The notes beneath the pieces are model-generated. The model was not told where the DNA came from. It saw only the letters and a program-made list of their open reading frames with translations, and made no database searches. A stretch of 64,000 nucleotides of DNA from Rubrivivax sp. (GTDB taxonomy: Bacteria; Pseudomonadota; Gammaproteobacteria; Burkholderiales; Burkholderiaceae_C), in the NCBI GenBank assembly GCA_027484825.1, contig JAIXSE010000021.1, positions 248,001-312,000 of the forward strand, written 5' to 3'. Each line of letters opens with the position of its first letter. The first letter of the stretch is position 1. Both the position numbers and the translations under genes were made by a program. This document shows positions 43,620-52,656 of this stretch, in pieces.

Positions 43620-46583
43620 CTAGCAGCACCGCGCGGTCTGCGCCCCCGTCTGCATATCGACCGTCGCGATGCGGCCTTGCGAATCGAACACCAGCCACTG
43701 CTGGCCCTGGGCGCGCACCCGCAAACGGGCATCCGCGGGCCAGTGCCAGGTCATTTTGCAGGGGCCGTTGATCTGGTGCAGCCGGATCAGACGGCGCGGT
43801 GCGCCGTTTTCCTCCACCGGGGCGCCCAGGCTGGCCATGAGCAGCCACTGGCCATCGGCCTTGAGCACCTGCATGCCCGATCGGTCGAAGCTGCCCAGCC
43901 GCATCGGGTGGCCCGCCAGTGTGCACAGCCAGGACTCGCTGCTGCCGGGCGACGCCGGCCGGAACTCCAGCACGCCGCGTCCCCCCGCGAGCAGTCGCGG
44001 TGAGCCTTCGGTTTCCGCCGTTCGAAGCTGCTCGGCGTTCAAGGGCGGCAGCTCGTCGCGCGATTGCAGGCGTCGCTGGGGGAGCGTGTAGCTCCACTGC
44101 TGGGCGTTGGGGCTCGGCTGCATCACCCAGGTTTCCTGCTGCATCCCGCGCGCGATGTGCAGCACCGGGCCCGGCAGGTCGGCCACCTGCCAAAGTACCT
44201 CGCGCAGACCTGGCGCCTGCACATCCAGCACCTGCACCCGGGTGCCCACCGCCACCGTCCAGCCGCCGCCATCGAAGCGGTCGGCAAAGGCGTCCAGTCG
44301 GTGCAGGCCCAGATCCATCGCGCGGCGATGCATCAGGTCCAGGCGCGTCACCCGCCAGACCGCATCCCGCCTGGCCAAGGCCAGCGCGCTGCAACCATCT
44401 TCCGCCACCACCAGGACCTCGGCCGGCACCGGGAAGTGGTCGAGACGGCGACCGACGGCGTCCAGGCGGACAGCACCGGCCTCACCCAGGGCCACCAGCA
44501 GTTCATCGTGGGCCATGCACACGGCGTCCAGCACCGGATGCAGGCCCGGCTCAGGCACCCAGCCGGTCAGCGGGCGTGTCTGCTGCGCCAGCGGGGGCAG
44601 GGCCGGGGCGAGCGCATGGAAGCTGGCGCTCGGGAGGTCCGCCTTCAATGCGGCGTCCTGCGTCAGGGCCACCAGTTGGCCCAGTCGCTGCGCCGACAGC
44701 GACGGGCCGCTGACGGACTGGTCCGCCAGGGTCGGGCCGGCCAGCATCAGCGCCAGCCGTCGCACGGCGGGCGTGGGCTCGCCGGGCAGACGCAGCAGTT
44801 CGTCCACCAGGGCCGCGCGGGCGCGCTGGGCGGACGGATCGCAGTGCAGGGCGGTGATCTCCGGCACACGTGCATCGAGCGTGTCCGGCCAGCCCAGTGC
44901 GCGCCAAGCCAGGGCACGGGTGCTGACCAGCCCGCCGACCTGCTCGGCCGACTCGATCCAGGACTGCACCGTCTCGCGTGCATCGGTGCACAGCCACAGC
45001 ACCCGCGCCGCATCCAGACAGCGGCCTTGGTCGGCCAGGGTCTCGGCCCAGCGCTGCCGCAGGCGTCGTCCGGCCTCGGGCCAGCGAGACTCCAGCAGGG
45101 TGACCGCCTCTTCCCAGGCACCGTCGCGACGTGCGACGCGTTCGGCGCGTTGCCAGTCTCCCGCCAGGGCATAGAGCCGGATGATGGCGGCGGCGGGCAT
45201 GTCCCAGCCGAAGGCCAGCTCAGCGGCCTGCTGGAAGCGCTGGTGACGCTCCAGCAGTTCCAGCGCATGGGCCCGGTCGTGCAACAGCTCGGCATGCACG
45301 AACACCGCTTCGTCGATCCGGCCCTTGGCTTCCAGGTCCTGGGCGGTGCGCCGGTACAGCTCGCGCAGGTGCTGCTCGAGGTCCGGGGACAGGTGGATGC
45401 TGGCGGATGGGCCAGTGCCATTCGCGCTCAGATGCAGGTCCTGGCGACGACCCGGAGCGCCGAAGGCCTGCCCGAGCGATCCGGTTTGGCCGCCCAGGGG
45501 AAGCGCGTGGCGCAAGGCCTCATTCAGGTCGCCGTCGTCGAACATGCGCAGCATCTTGCGCAGGTAGGCGGACTGTCTCATGCTCAACGCATGGCTGAGG
45601 CCGGAGGCCAGCGCCGCGCGGGCCAACCAGTTGCGCCACTGCTCCGGAAGGATGGGAGCGCGCTTCAGGCGTTCGCGCAGACCGTCGCCGGGTCTCTGGC
45701 CGGCGGATCCTGTTCCGGAGGGGGCGGCGCTTTGCCCGGCGGACCCGCTCGATCGGGACTGCCCAGCCCGGCGGGCGATGCCCCCAAAGCCTCCCAACAA
45801 GCCAAGCAGACCGCCAACGGCGGCCGCACTCAGGCTCAAGGGCGCGGCGGCGGAGGCAGCACCGGCGATCAGCGCCGCCACGACCAAGCCCCCGGCCGTC
45901 ACTGCGGCCGCAGCCGCCGTGCCGGAGAGCAGTCGGCGATGGCGGTCGCCGATGGCCGCGGTCGGGGTTCGGGCGCCATCCTTCCCCCGCCGCCGCTGTG
46001 CTGCCTGCTGGAGCGTTTCCAACAAGGCGCGTGTCTCTGGGGCCATCGACTGCGGCACCGACGGCCCGAGGACCTTCGCCAAGGGCCGGGCTTCGTCCAT
46101 CACCAGGATGCGCTCCGGCTCCGGCTGACGCAGGTCCAGCGGTTCGATCCGGGGCAGGTCCACGGCCAGCCAGCGGGACACGTCCTCGACCTGGGCGGCG
46201 GACAGATGCAGGGCGTGCGCCTGCCCCGCCACCACCAGCCAGGCGTCCGCCAGCGGCAGCGTCGCCAAGCGTTCCGAGCTGACGTCGGCGCTGCAAAGCA
46301 CGCCGGACAGACGTTGCAGCGGCCAGGCGGTGAGGCCGGCGCAGTCTAGGGTCACCGGCGCGGGCAGGCGCAGGAGCAGGCCGTCGCTGAAGCGATGGGC
46401 GGTCGCGCCCGGGGTCCAGTGACGCAGCACGTCACGTCGCTCGGCCAGCGGCGACAGCCAGCCCGCAGGCCACCACAAGGCGGACACCGGACGACGTCCT
46501 GCCAGCAGTGGACGTGGGAAGGGCGAGGCGCTTGCGTGCATGTCGCGGCTCACTGCAAGCGAATCGGGCAGGGCGGCGGTCAT
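43620..46583 (-). CDS. bpX6-like protein of a MoxR-vWA-beta-propeller ternary system
   Basis: A 987-residue multidomain protein. Residues about 25-165 (VSALWWPAGWLSPLAERRDV, SDGLLLRLPAPV) resemble the bpX6 N-terminal domain as I recall it. Residues about 220-275 form one or two membrane-like Ala/Gly-rich segments (AGGLVVAALIAGAASAAAPL; VGGLLGLLGGFGGIARRAG). About 300-600 is helical repeats (RRTAQDLEAKGRIDEAVFVH), and about 640-987 is strand-rich with propeller-like blades (WTVAVGTRVQVLD, WLLMASLGAP). It is the last gene of the four-gene operon, overlapping its neighbour by 4 nt. Enzyme motifs are not seen. It probably acts as the sensor or membrane-linked scaffold. Confidence 0.68.
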   Translation of the reverse strand: MTAALPDSLAVSRDMHASASPFPRPLLAGRRPVSALWWPAGWLSPLAERRDVLRHWTPGATAHRFSDGLLLRLPAPVTLDCAGLTAWPLQRLSGVLCSADVSSERLATLPLADAWLVVAGQAHALHLSAAQVEDVSRWLAVDLPRIEPLDLRQPEPERILVMDEARPLAKVLGPSVPQSMAPETRALLETLQQAAQRRRGKDGARTPTAAIGDRHRRLLSGTAAAAAVTAGGLVVAALIAGAASAAAPLSLSAAAVGGLLGLLGGFGGIARRAGQSRSSGSAGQSAAPSGTGSAGQRPGDGLRERLKRAPILPEQWRNWLARAALASGLSHALSMRQSAYLRKMLRMFDDGDLNEALRHALPLGGQTGSLGQAFGAPGRRQDLHLSANGTGPSASIHLSPDLEQHLRELYRRTAQDLEAKGRIDEAVFVHAELLHDRAHALELLERHQRFQQAAELAFGWDMPAAAIIRLYALAGDWQRAERVARRDGAWEEAVTLLESRWPEAGRRLRQRWAETLADQGRCLDAARVLWLCTDARETVQSWIESAEQVGGLVSTRALAWRALGWPDTLDARVPEITALHCDPSAQRARAALVDELLRLPGEPTPAVRRLALMLAGPTLADQSVSGPSLSAQRLGQLVALTQDAALKADLPSASFHALAPALPPLAQQTRPLTGWVPEPGLHPVLDAVCMAHDELLVALGEAGAVRLDAVGRRLDHFPVPAEVLVVAEDGCSALALARRDAVWRVTRLDLMHRRAMDLGLHRLDAFADRFDGGGWTVAVGTRVQVLDVQAPGLREVLWQVADLPGPVLHIARGMQQETWVMQPSPNAQQWSYTLPQRRLQSRDELPPLNAEQLRTAETEGSPRLLAGGRGVLEFRPASPGSSESWLCTLAGHPMRLGSFDRSGMQVLKADGQWLLMASLGAPVEENGAPRRLIRLHQINGPCKMTWHWPADARLRVRAQGQQWLVFDSQGRIATVDMQTGAQTARCC

Positions 46584-48598
46584 GACGGCATCTCCGGCGT
46601 CAGTGAGAGCGCCCCCTGAGCGGGTCCTGGGGGTGCATCGTGTTGCGAGTTGTCCTGGTCTGGCGCCTCTTCATACGTCAGTCGGGCGACGACATCGCCG
46701 CTGCTGCCTTCGATGAAATGCAGCGACCGATCTTCGGTGATGATCGCCACGCGCCCGCGCCCCGGGCACACGACGGCCTGCGCAATGCTGGTGGGGGTAT
46801 TGAAGACCGGCGTGCGGCTGCCGGCCGAAGCCAGGCTCAGGGTCTTGCGGTCGGTGCTCATCACCAGCAGTCCAGCCTGACGCTCTTCATTGCGACCCCT
46901 GCACACCAGCCCGACCGCCCGCTGGCCGGCCGACAATTCGACCTCCATGCGCCGGCGCGACGCGGGGCCCGCCGTTGACATCAAGCCTTGCGGCCCGAAG
47001 TCCGATTCGACGATCCAGGTCTGGCCTTGTCCGGACTGGCGGGTTTGCGCGGCATACGCCGTCGGCACCACGCCGATGTGGCCCGGCTGCAGACTGAAAA
47101 ACAGCGGCGTCAGGCCGGAGGCCAGCGGTGTCACCGAAAGCAGATGCACAGCCTCGGGCAATGGGACCAACGCCTGACCGTCCCATTTCAGCTGCTGGAG
47201 CCACAGGGCACCCTCCATCAGATAGACGTAGAACAGGGTGCCGTTGCTGCCAGGCACTGCCGCCATGACGCGCTCGGCGACCTGTGCGGGCCCGACCGAC
47301 TTGTGGCCGCCTTTGTGCCAGGCCAGGAGCCGTTTTCGCTCATCGACCACCAGCACGCAATGCGGTCCTTTGCGGCCGCCCTCCAGCACCAGCAGGGGCA
47401 TGGCGGCGGCCGTGGCGATGGCCATGGACATCGCGTCCGAGGACGGTTTGCCGGTCGTGAGCCAGCCGGCGACCTGCCAGAAGTGCAGGGATGACTCATC
47501 CACCAGCAAGCCTTGCACCACCCGGTTGTTCAACTGAGCGGCGATCAGGGCGCGGCCAGCGGCCCACTGTTGTTCGTGGACATGGAGCCGGCCGCCACCG
47601 CCTGGCGCGGTGCCAGCGCTGCGTTTTTTGGGCGTCATGAGCAGCACGGCCCGGTCCTCCAGCGGGAAGGCGGCGACCTGGTTGCCGTCGGCGCTGATCA
47701 GGGGCCGCCGCGTCAGCGACAACTGACGGTGCGTGATGGCGAGCGCTGGCGCGCCCTGGGTCGACTCGGCCAGCTTCGGCGCCGCCTTGGCAAACTGACC
47801 TCGCAACAAAGCGCCCAGATGAATGTCTGCCGGCAGGGGCAGGTCGCATTGGCGGCTGCTGCGGGGCGTCACCAAGGTGGCATGAAGCATCGGGCCGGAC
47901 CATGCCGGGCGCAGCTCAAGACGCCGTTCGTTGGGCAGAGGGGCGTCCGCCTGAGGGCCCGGCGCGGCGCCGATCCACCAGCATTCTGGAGCGGAGGTGG
48001 GGGGCGGCGCCGGGTGCTCGGCCGCCAGGGCGTCCCGCCAGAGGGCGATGGCGGTTGCGTCGCCCGGCTTCAGCGCGCGGCCTTTGAGCAGCTTTTTGAG
48101 TGACTGGGCGCCATTCATGGTGTGAAGCTGCCCGGGCTGTTGCAGCAAGCCCCAGCGCAGCGTCCCGCCCAACTGCTCAGCCCGGCGGGCGAGCAGGATC
48201 AGCACCGCCAGATGGGCCACCCGAGGGGCTCCCAGCTGATGCGGGCCGGCGTCAAAAATGGCCACCATGTGCCGCTCGGACGGCGTCGCCCGCAGGCTGG
48301 GCGCGAGGAACAGATGCTCGGACGAGGCGGCACGGCGCAGGAACTCCAGCGGCATCTCGTCGGCCAGCAGCCATTCGCTCATCAGCAGGCGCTCGTAGCG
48401 ACCTTGGGTGCGCAAATCTCCCAGCCCGTCCGGTTCGGACTGCTGGCGACCCGTCGAGGCCGGAGCCGGCCCCGCCAGTTGGGCGAGGCGTCGCACCACA
48501 TCCCCCAGCGCTTCGGCCAGTTCGGCATCAAACCAGCCGAGCCAGGTGTTCCAGGGTTGCAGCGCGGCCGGGAGGCGGGATTGGGGCGGGCGACTCAT
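46580..48598 (-). CDS. vWA-like and beta-propeller protein of the MoxR ternary system
   Basis: The 672-residue product begins with a region (about 60-200) like a degenerate von Willebrand A domain: LLMSEWLLADEMPLEFLRR, then VAIFDAGPHQLGAPRVAHLAVLILLARRAE where an active vWA would have DxSxS. The rest is strand-rich propeller-like repeats with recurring WLTTGKPSSDAMSMAIATAAA-type and RVAIITEDRSLHFIEG motifs. Such proteins partner MoxR ATPases. ATGA overlaps on both sides (48598 with the upstream gene, 46580 with the downstream gene) show tight coupling. The loss of the metal-site serines suggests scaffold use. Confidence 0.65.
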   Translation of the reverse strand: MSRPPQSRLPAALQPWNTWLGWFDAELAEALGDVVRRLAQLAGPAPASTGRQQSEPDGLGDLRTQGRYERLLMSEWLLADEMPLEFLRRAASSEHLFLAPSLRATPSERHMVAIFDAGPHQLGAPRVAHLAVLILLARRAEQLGGTLRWGLLQQPGQLHTMNGAQSLKKLLKGRALKPGDATAIALWRDALAAEHPAPPPTSAPECWWIGAAPGPQADAPLPNERRLELRPAWSGPMLHATLVTPRSSRQCDLPLPADIHLGALLRGQFAKAAPKLAESTQGAPALAITHRQLSLTRRPLISADGNQVAAFPLEDRAVLLMTPKKRSAGTAPGGGGRLHVHEQQWAAGRALIAAQLNNRVVQGLLVDESSLHFWQVAGWLTTGKPSSDAMSMAIATAAAMPLLVLEGGRKGPHCVLVVDERKRLLAWHKGGHKSVGPAQVAERVMAAVPGSNGTLFYVYLMEGALWLQQLKWDGQALVPLPEAVHLLSVTPLASGLTPLFFSLQPGHIGVVPTAYAAQTRQSGQGQTWIVESDFGPQGLMSTAGPASRRRMEVELSAGQRAVGLVCRGRNEERQAGLLVMSTDRKTLSLASAGSRTPVFNTPTSIAQAVVCPGRGRVAIITEDRSLHFIEGSSGDVVARLTYEEAPDQDNSQHDAPPGPAQGALSLTPEMPS

Positions 48599-49086
48599 CC
48601 GGCCGTCTCCACGGGCAGTGCGGGCCGTGGGGGAAGGCGAAGCTGCTGGCGTGCGCTTGCCAGGACCGCATCAGTGGCCGGCTGTGCGCCCGCCAGCGGC
48701 ATCACCGCCTCGGGCTTCGGCCACAGCAGCAGCGGACCGGCCCCCATGGCCTGCGCCAGGGCTTGGGCGATCAGGTCCTGCGGCAGATCGGGGTGGCGGT
48801 GCGTTGGCAGCCACAGGGACGGGGCGACCGCACTGGGGGCGCCATACCGCACGCCATCGACCCAGGGTAGGTCCGCGGACGCACCCAGCACGATCAGCCA
48901 GCCGGCCGCCGCCACGATGCTCAGCCGTTCCCGCTGGGCGTCGGGCAAGGCCTGCAGGCGAGTCAGCAGGGCATGCACGGTGGAATCCCCGTGGGCCACA
49001 ACCGCTTGCGGCGGGGGCGCTTCCGGTGTCGGCAGCCAGGACCATCGCAGGGGCGCGATGCTGGCCTCGCCCTCCGTGGTGCTCAT
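48595..49086 (-). CDS. bpX5-like small protein of the MoxR ternary system
   Basis: A 163-residue soluble protein. Features include IVAAAGWLIVLGASADLPWVDGVRYG, with an LPWVDG core, and APSLWLPTHRHPDLPQDLIAQAL, which match my recollection of the bpX5 domain seen only next to MoxR genes. No catalytic motif or membrane segment is visible. It overlaps the MoxR gene stop (ATGA) and the vWA-like gene start. Function unknown; it may be an adaptor between ATPase and propeller proteins. Confidence 0.6.
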   Translation of the reverse strand: MSTTEGEASIAPLRWSWLPTPEAPPPQAVVAHGDSTVHALLTRLQALPDAQRERLSIVAAAGWLIVLGASADLPWVDGVRYGAPSAVAPSLWLPTHRHPDLPQDLIAQALAQAMGAGPLLLWPKPEAVMPLAGAQPATDAVLASARQQLRLPPRPALPVETAG

Positions 49087-50276
49087 GCCAGTTGGGCGGG
49101 TTGTGGCTGGCTTTCCGCGCCGCGCAGGCGCATGCGCAACTGGGCGCGGGCTTCGGCCAGTTCGTCCGGCAATTCGTCCGGCGCAAAGTTGGCGTCGATC
49201 TCGCGCAGCACGGCTTCAATGCGGGGCGCTGTGGCGCTGGCGTTGGGCGCAGCACCGTCCTGCGTCGGGGAGCCAGCCTCCGTGGACGACAGGTCCGCCA
49301 GGCAGCTCCGCGCCGCGTCCAGCAAACGCGCGATGCGTGAGCGGGGCTGCAGGGTCGCCGCTTCAACGGCATAACGCAGGTGCGGATGCTCGGCCAGCGC
49401 GAAGAGGTCCTTCAGCGCGTCCCGGGCCTGCTGTTGTGCGGCCTGGTTGGGCAGCACGTAGAGTAGGGGCCACAGGTCTGCGGCCCGGGCCTCCAGGCGT
49501 CCGCCCAGCACCGTGGCGGCAGCGACCAGACGCTGCGCCTTCACGATCCGCCGGTCGGACAGGGCCAGGCCAGCAGCGCGTAATTGACGCACCGCATCCG
49601 CCAGGGCGGGACGGACGGTGTCCATCTTGACCTGGGGCAGATGCTGGGACAGCAGATCCAGCTGTGCGAGGGCGCCGCCGTCTTCGGTCGGCGCAAAGTC
49701 CGACTGCCAGCCGCCCTTGAGCAGGGTTTCGAGCTGATCGTCTGGCACCGGCTCCACAAAGGCATGCAGCAGGAAACGATCGGCAAAAGCTGCCAGCGAT
49801 TCTTCCTCCGGCAAGCCGTTGGCCGCCGCGACACAGACCCTCAGCGGACAGGCCAGCAGGGTGTGACCGCGCCGGAAGCGCCGCTCGTTCAGCACGCCCA
49901 GCAAGGTGTTGAGCACGGCGGTGGAGCCGAGGAAGACTTCGTCAAGAAACGCGACTTCCGCCTCCGGCAGCATGCCGGTGACATCCGTCTCAACCGTGCC
50001 TTCCCGCAGCTTGCGCAGGTCCACCGGACCAAACAGCTCGGACGGCTCGGTGAAGCGGCCCAGCAGGTATTCGAAGTAACGTCCGCCCAGGGCCTGGGCC
50101 ACGCGCCGCACGACCGCGCTTTTGCCGGTGCCGGGAGGCCCGACCACCAGCAGGTGTTCCTGAGCCACCGCGGCCAGCACGATCAGCTCGGCAAGCGGTT
50201 CACGGCCGATCAGGCCCGTGGTGGAGGCATGGATGGCGGCGCGCAGCTGGCGCGCAGCGTCGGCGAGAGCGGACAT
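49083..50276 (-). CDS. MoxR-family AAA+ ATPase
   Basis: From the ATG at 50276 the 397-residue product has Walker A GPPGTGKSAVVRR (K52), the RavA/MoxR stretch YFEYLLGRFTEPSELFGPVD, Walker B AEVAFLDEVFLGS, sensor-1 VCVAAANGLPEEE and arginine finger region AFADRFLLHAFVEP. MoxR ATPases are chaperone-like motors that usually work with vWA proteins to assemble or activate targets. It leads the four-gene operon. Extension to 50336 has no similarity. Confidence 0.9.
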   Translation of the reverse strand: MSALADAARQLRAAIHASTTGLIGREPLAELIVLAAVAQEHLLVVGPPGTGKSAVVRRVAQALGGRYFEYLLGRFTEPSELFGPVDLRKLREGTVETDVTGMLPEAEVAFLDEVFLGSTAVLNTLLGVLNERRFRRGHTLLACPLRVCVAAANGLPEEESLAAFADRFLLHAFVEPVPDDQLETLLKGGWQSDFAPTEDGGALAQLDLLSQHLPQVKMDTVRPALADAVRQLRAAGLALSDRRIVKAQRLVAAATVLGGRLEARAADLWPLLYVLPNQAAQQQARDALKDLFALAEHPHLRYAVEAATLQPRSRIARLLDAARSCLADLSSTEAGSPTQDGAAPNASATAPRIEAVLREIDANFAPDELPDELAEARAQLRMRLRGAESQPQPAQLA

Positions 50277-50472
50277 GCGGTGAAGGGGGCCTGATGGGTC
50301 CCGTGTAGTTGTGAAGCGGCTCCGGCACGCCCGCACCGAGGCGTGTCCTCCCAGATCTCGTCTGGATTATGGAGCCGTCCTACACCGCGACGCGCCGACT
50401 CCCCCAATAGCGGGAGCGGAGTTCGAGACAGAAGTCCCGTGGAGCCCTTGGTGGAAGCCGCTGGTCTTCCGG

Positions 50473-50514
50473 TTCAGCTGGCAACCTTCAGCTGGCAACC
50501 TTCAGCTGGCAACC
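50473..50514. repeat. Three perfect 14-bp tandem repeats next to the nusB stop
   Basis: Unit TTCAGCTGGCAACC occurs three times without gaps, ending 1 nt before the nusB stop codon (minus strand). It lies in the 239-nt gap between nusB and the moxR operon. CAGCTG at its core is palindromic. It may mark a recent duplication or a folded RNA end. Confidence 0.9.
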
Positions 50515-50515
50515 T

Positions 50516-51043
50516 TTAGCCGCGGGCGGCCTTGACTTCCACCGGACGCAGGTCTTCCGCAGCGCGGTCCAGCACGCCGTTGACGTACTTGTGCCCGTCG
50601 GTGCCGCCAAAGGACTTGGCCAGCTCCACCGCTTCGTTGATGGCGACCTTGTAGGGGATGTCGATGCAGTGCTTGAGCTCGTAGGCGCCCAGCATCAGGA
50701 TGGCATGCTCGATGGGCGACAGCTCGGTCGTCTTGCGGTCCGCGTGGCGGGCCAGCACTTCGTCCAGTGAGGCGGCATCTTCGACAGCGCCGGCGAACAG
50801 CTTGTCGTAGTGGCCGCGGTCGCTCTTGTCGAAGCCTTCCTGCTCACGGGTGTGGGCATCGATGACGCCCAGGTCGTCGCCGGTCAGCAGCCATTGATAG
50901 ACGCTCTGCAGGGCGTGCTCACGGGCGCGGCGGCGGGCCGACTTGACGGCCGGGCGCTTGGCCGCAGGCTTGCCGCCGGCTTTGCCACCGGATGACGGGC
51001 CGGACGGGGCGCCGGTGGAGGGGAGGTTGTCCTTGGAGGTCAC
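50516..51043 (-). CDS. nusB: Transcription antitermination factor NusB
   Basis: The 175-residue product binds BoxA RNA with NusE/S10 in rRNA antitermination. After an N-terminal low-complexity basic tail of about 35 residues, the all-helical fold is clear: [61 protein letters not shown]-type ending and [10 protein letters not shown]. The start is GTG, overlapping the ribH stop as GTGA, fitting the usual ribH-nusB pair. Confidence 0.95.
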   Translation of the reverse strand: MTSKDNLPSTGAPSGPSSGGKAGGKPAAKRPAVKSARRRAREHALQSVYQWLLTGDDLGVIDAHTREQEGFDKSDRGHYDKLFAGAVEDAASLDEVLARHADRKTTELSPIEHAILMLGAYELKHCIDIPYKVAINEAVELAKSFGGTDGHKYVNGVLDRAAEDLRPVEVKAARG

Positions 51044-51504
51044 TGGAGTTCTTTCAGCAGCAGGGCCATTTCGACCGCGACGGTACCGGCATCCCGGCCC
51101 TTTTCTTCGGCACGGGCCCAGGCCTGCGCGTCGTTTTCGACGGTCAGGATGGCATTGGCAATGGGCAGAGCATGGTCGAGCGTCAGGCGGGTGACGCCGG
51201 CGCCACTTTCGTTGGCCACCAGCTCGAAGTGGTAGGTCTCGCCCCGGATGATGCAGCCCAGGGCCACCAGCGCGTCGAAGCGACCGCTGCGGGCCATGGC
51301 CTGCAGGGCCACTGGCACTTCCAGTGCGCCGGGCACGGTGACGTGGCGGATGTCCGCCTGGGCCACACCGTGCTGATGCAACGAGGCCAGGCAGGCATTG
51401 GCCAGGGCGGTGGTGAGCTTCTCGTTGAAGCGCGCCTGCACGATGCCCACGCGCAGGCCTTGGCCGTTCAGGGGGGCCGAATGACCCTTGTCAGATCCTT
51501 GCAT
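51040..51504 (-). CDS. ribH: 6,7-dimethyl-8-ribityllumazine synthase
   Basis: The 154-residue enzyme condenses the RibA-pathway pyrimidine with 3,4-dihydroxy-2-butanone 4-phosphate. Visible are the N-terminal [14 protein letters not shown], the [12 protein letters not shown] loop, and the active-site region [18 protein letters not shown] with catalytic histidine. Downstream of ribBA by 12 nt and overlapping nusB by 4 nt. Confidence 0.96.
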   Translation of the reverse strand: MQGSDKGHSAPLNGQGLRVGIVQARFNEKLTTALANACLASLHQHGVAQADIRHVTVPGALEVPVALQAMARSGRFDALVALGCIIRGETYHFELVANESGAGVTRLTLDHALPIANAILTVENDAQAWARAEEKGRDAGTVAVEMALLLKELQ

Positions 51505-51516
51505 GCAGCCCTCGTC

Positions 51517-52611
51517 TCAGCAGGTTTGAGCGGCCTGGAAGCCAGTGACTTCCAGCCCGTAGCCGGTCATGCTGGGCATGCGGCGCGGGCTGCCCAGCAG
51601 CTTCATGCGCTGAACGCCCAGCTCGCGCAAGATCTGCGCACCCACGCCATAGGTGCGCAGGTCCACCGCGGGGCGGACCTCTTCACCGACGCTTGCCTGC
51701 AGCCGGCCCAGCAGGCCGTCCGGCGCTTCGCCGCAATTCAGCAGGACAGCGACACCGCTGCCCTGGGACTGGATGGCGGCTAGCGCTTCGGGCAGCGGCC
51801 AGGAGTGGCCGCAGCGACCGGCTTCAAGCAGGTCCAGCGCGGAGAAGGGCTCGTGCACCCGCACCAGCACTTCGTCTTCGGGCTTCCACTGGCCCAGCTT
51901 CAGGGCCATGTGCACGCCGCCGGTACGGTCACGGAAGACGTGGCAGTCGAACTCGCCTTGACGGGTTTCCAGCGGACGCTGGGTGACGCGTTGCACCAGC
52001 GACTCGTTGCGGCTGCGGTATTCGATCAGGTCGGCAATGGTGCCGATCTTCAGGCCGTGTTCCTCAGCGAAGACTTCCAGGTCCGGCAGGCGGGCCATGG
52101 TGCCGTCGTCGTTCATCACCTCGCAGATGACGCTGGCGGGCGTGAGGCCGGCCATGCGCGAGAGGTCGCAACCGGCTTCGGTATGGCCGGCGCGCATCAG
52201 CACGCCACCGTCCTGGGCCTGCAGCGGGAAGATGTGGCCAGGCTGGACCAGGTCGGTCGCCACCGCATTGCGGGCGACGGCGGCCTGCACGGTGCGGGCG
52301 CGGTCGGCGGCGGAGATGCCGGTGCTGACGCCGGTGGCCGCTTCGATCGACACGGTGAAGGCGGTGCCGTGCTTGGTGCCGTTGCGGGTGGCCATGGGGG
52401 GCAGCTGGAGCTGCTCGCAGCGCTCACGGGTGAGCGTGAGGCAGATCAGGCCGCGGCCGTACTTGGCCATGAAATTGATGGCTTCGGGCGTGACATGGTC
52501 GGCCGCGATGACAAGGTCACCCTCGTTTTCGCGGTCTTCCTCATCGACCAGGATGACCATACGGCCGGCAGCCAGTTCGGCCACCAGCTCAGGAATCGGA
52601 GAAATAGGCAT
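51517..52611 (-). CDS. ribBA: 3,4-dihydroxy-2-butanone-4-phosphate synthase with degenerate GTP cyclohydrolase II domain
   Basis: The first 205 residues of 364 form RibB: acidic loop VDEEDRENEGDLVIAA, GRGLICLTLT, TAFTVSIEAATGVSTGISA and GHTEAGCDLSRMAGL. The rest has the fold of GTP cyclohydrolase II but not its zinc cysteines: where active enzymes have C-x10-C-x-C after RVHSE, this protein has RVHEPFSALDLLEAGRCGHS. The second activity is therefore probably absent, and a separate RibA is expected elsewhere. It is 45 nt downstream of ribD. Confidence 0.93.
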   Translation of the reverse strand: MPISPIPELVAELAAGRMVILVDEEDRENEGDLVIAADHVTPEAINFMAKYGRGLICLTLTRERCEQLQLPPMATRNGTKHGTAFTVSIEAATGVSTGISAADRARTVQAAVARNAVATDLVQPGHIFPLQAQDGGVLMRAGHTEAGCDLSRMAGLTPASVICEVMNDDGTMARLPDLEVFAEEHGLKIGTIADLIEYRSRNESLVQRVTQRPLETRQGEFDCHVFRDRTGGVHMALKLGQWKPEDEVLVRVHEPFSALDLLEAGRCGHSWPLPEALAAIQSQGSGVAVLLNCGEAPDGLLGRLQASVGEEVRPAVDLRTYGVGAQILRELGVQRMKLLGSPRRMPSMTGYGLEVTGFQAAQTC

Positions 52612-52656
52612 GGGCGTGATTGTAGGCGGGCGGGGCGAGGCTGCGGGGCGGTGGGG

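Noticed and set aside
44064-46349. 761-codon plus-strand frame
   Set aside because: Antisense to the bpX6-like gene; rich in Gln, Arg and His with no motifs, as expected of shadows in this GC range.
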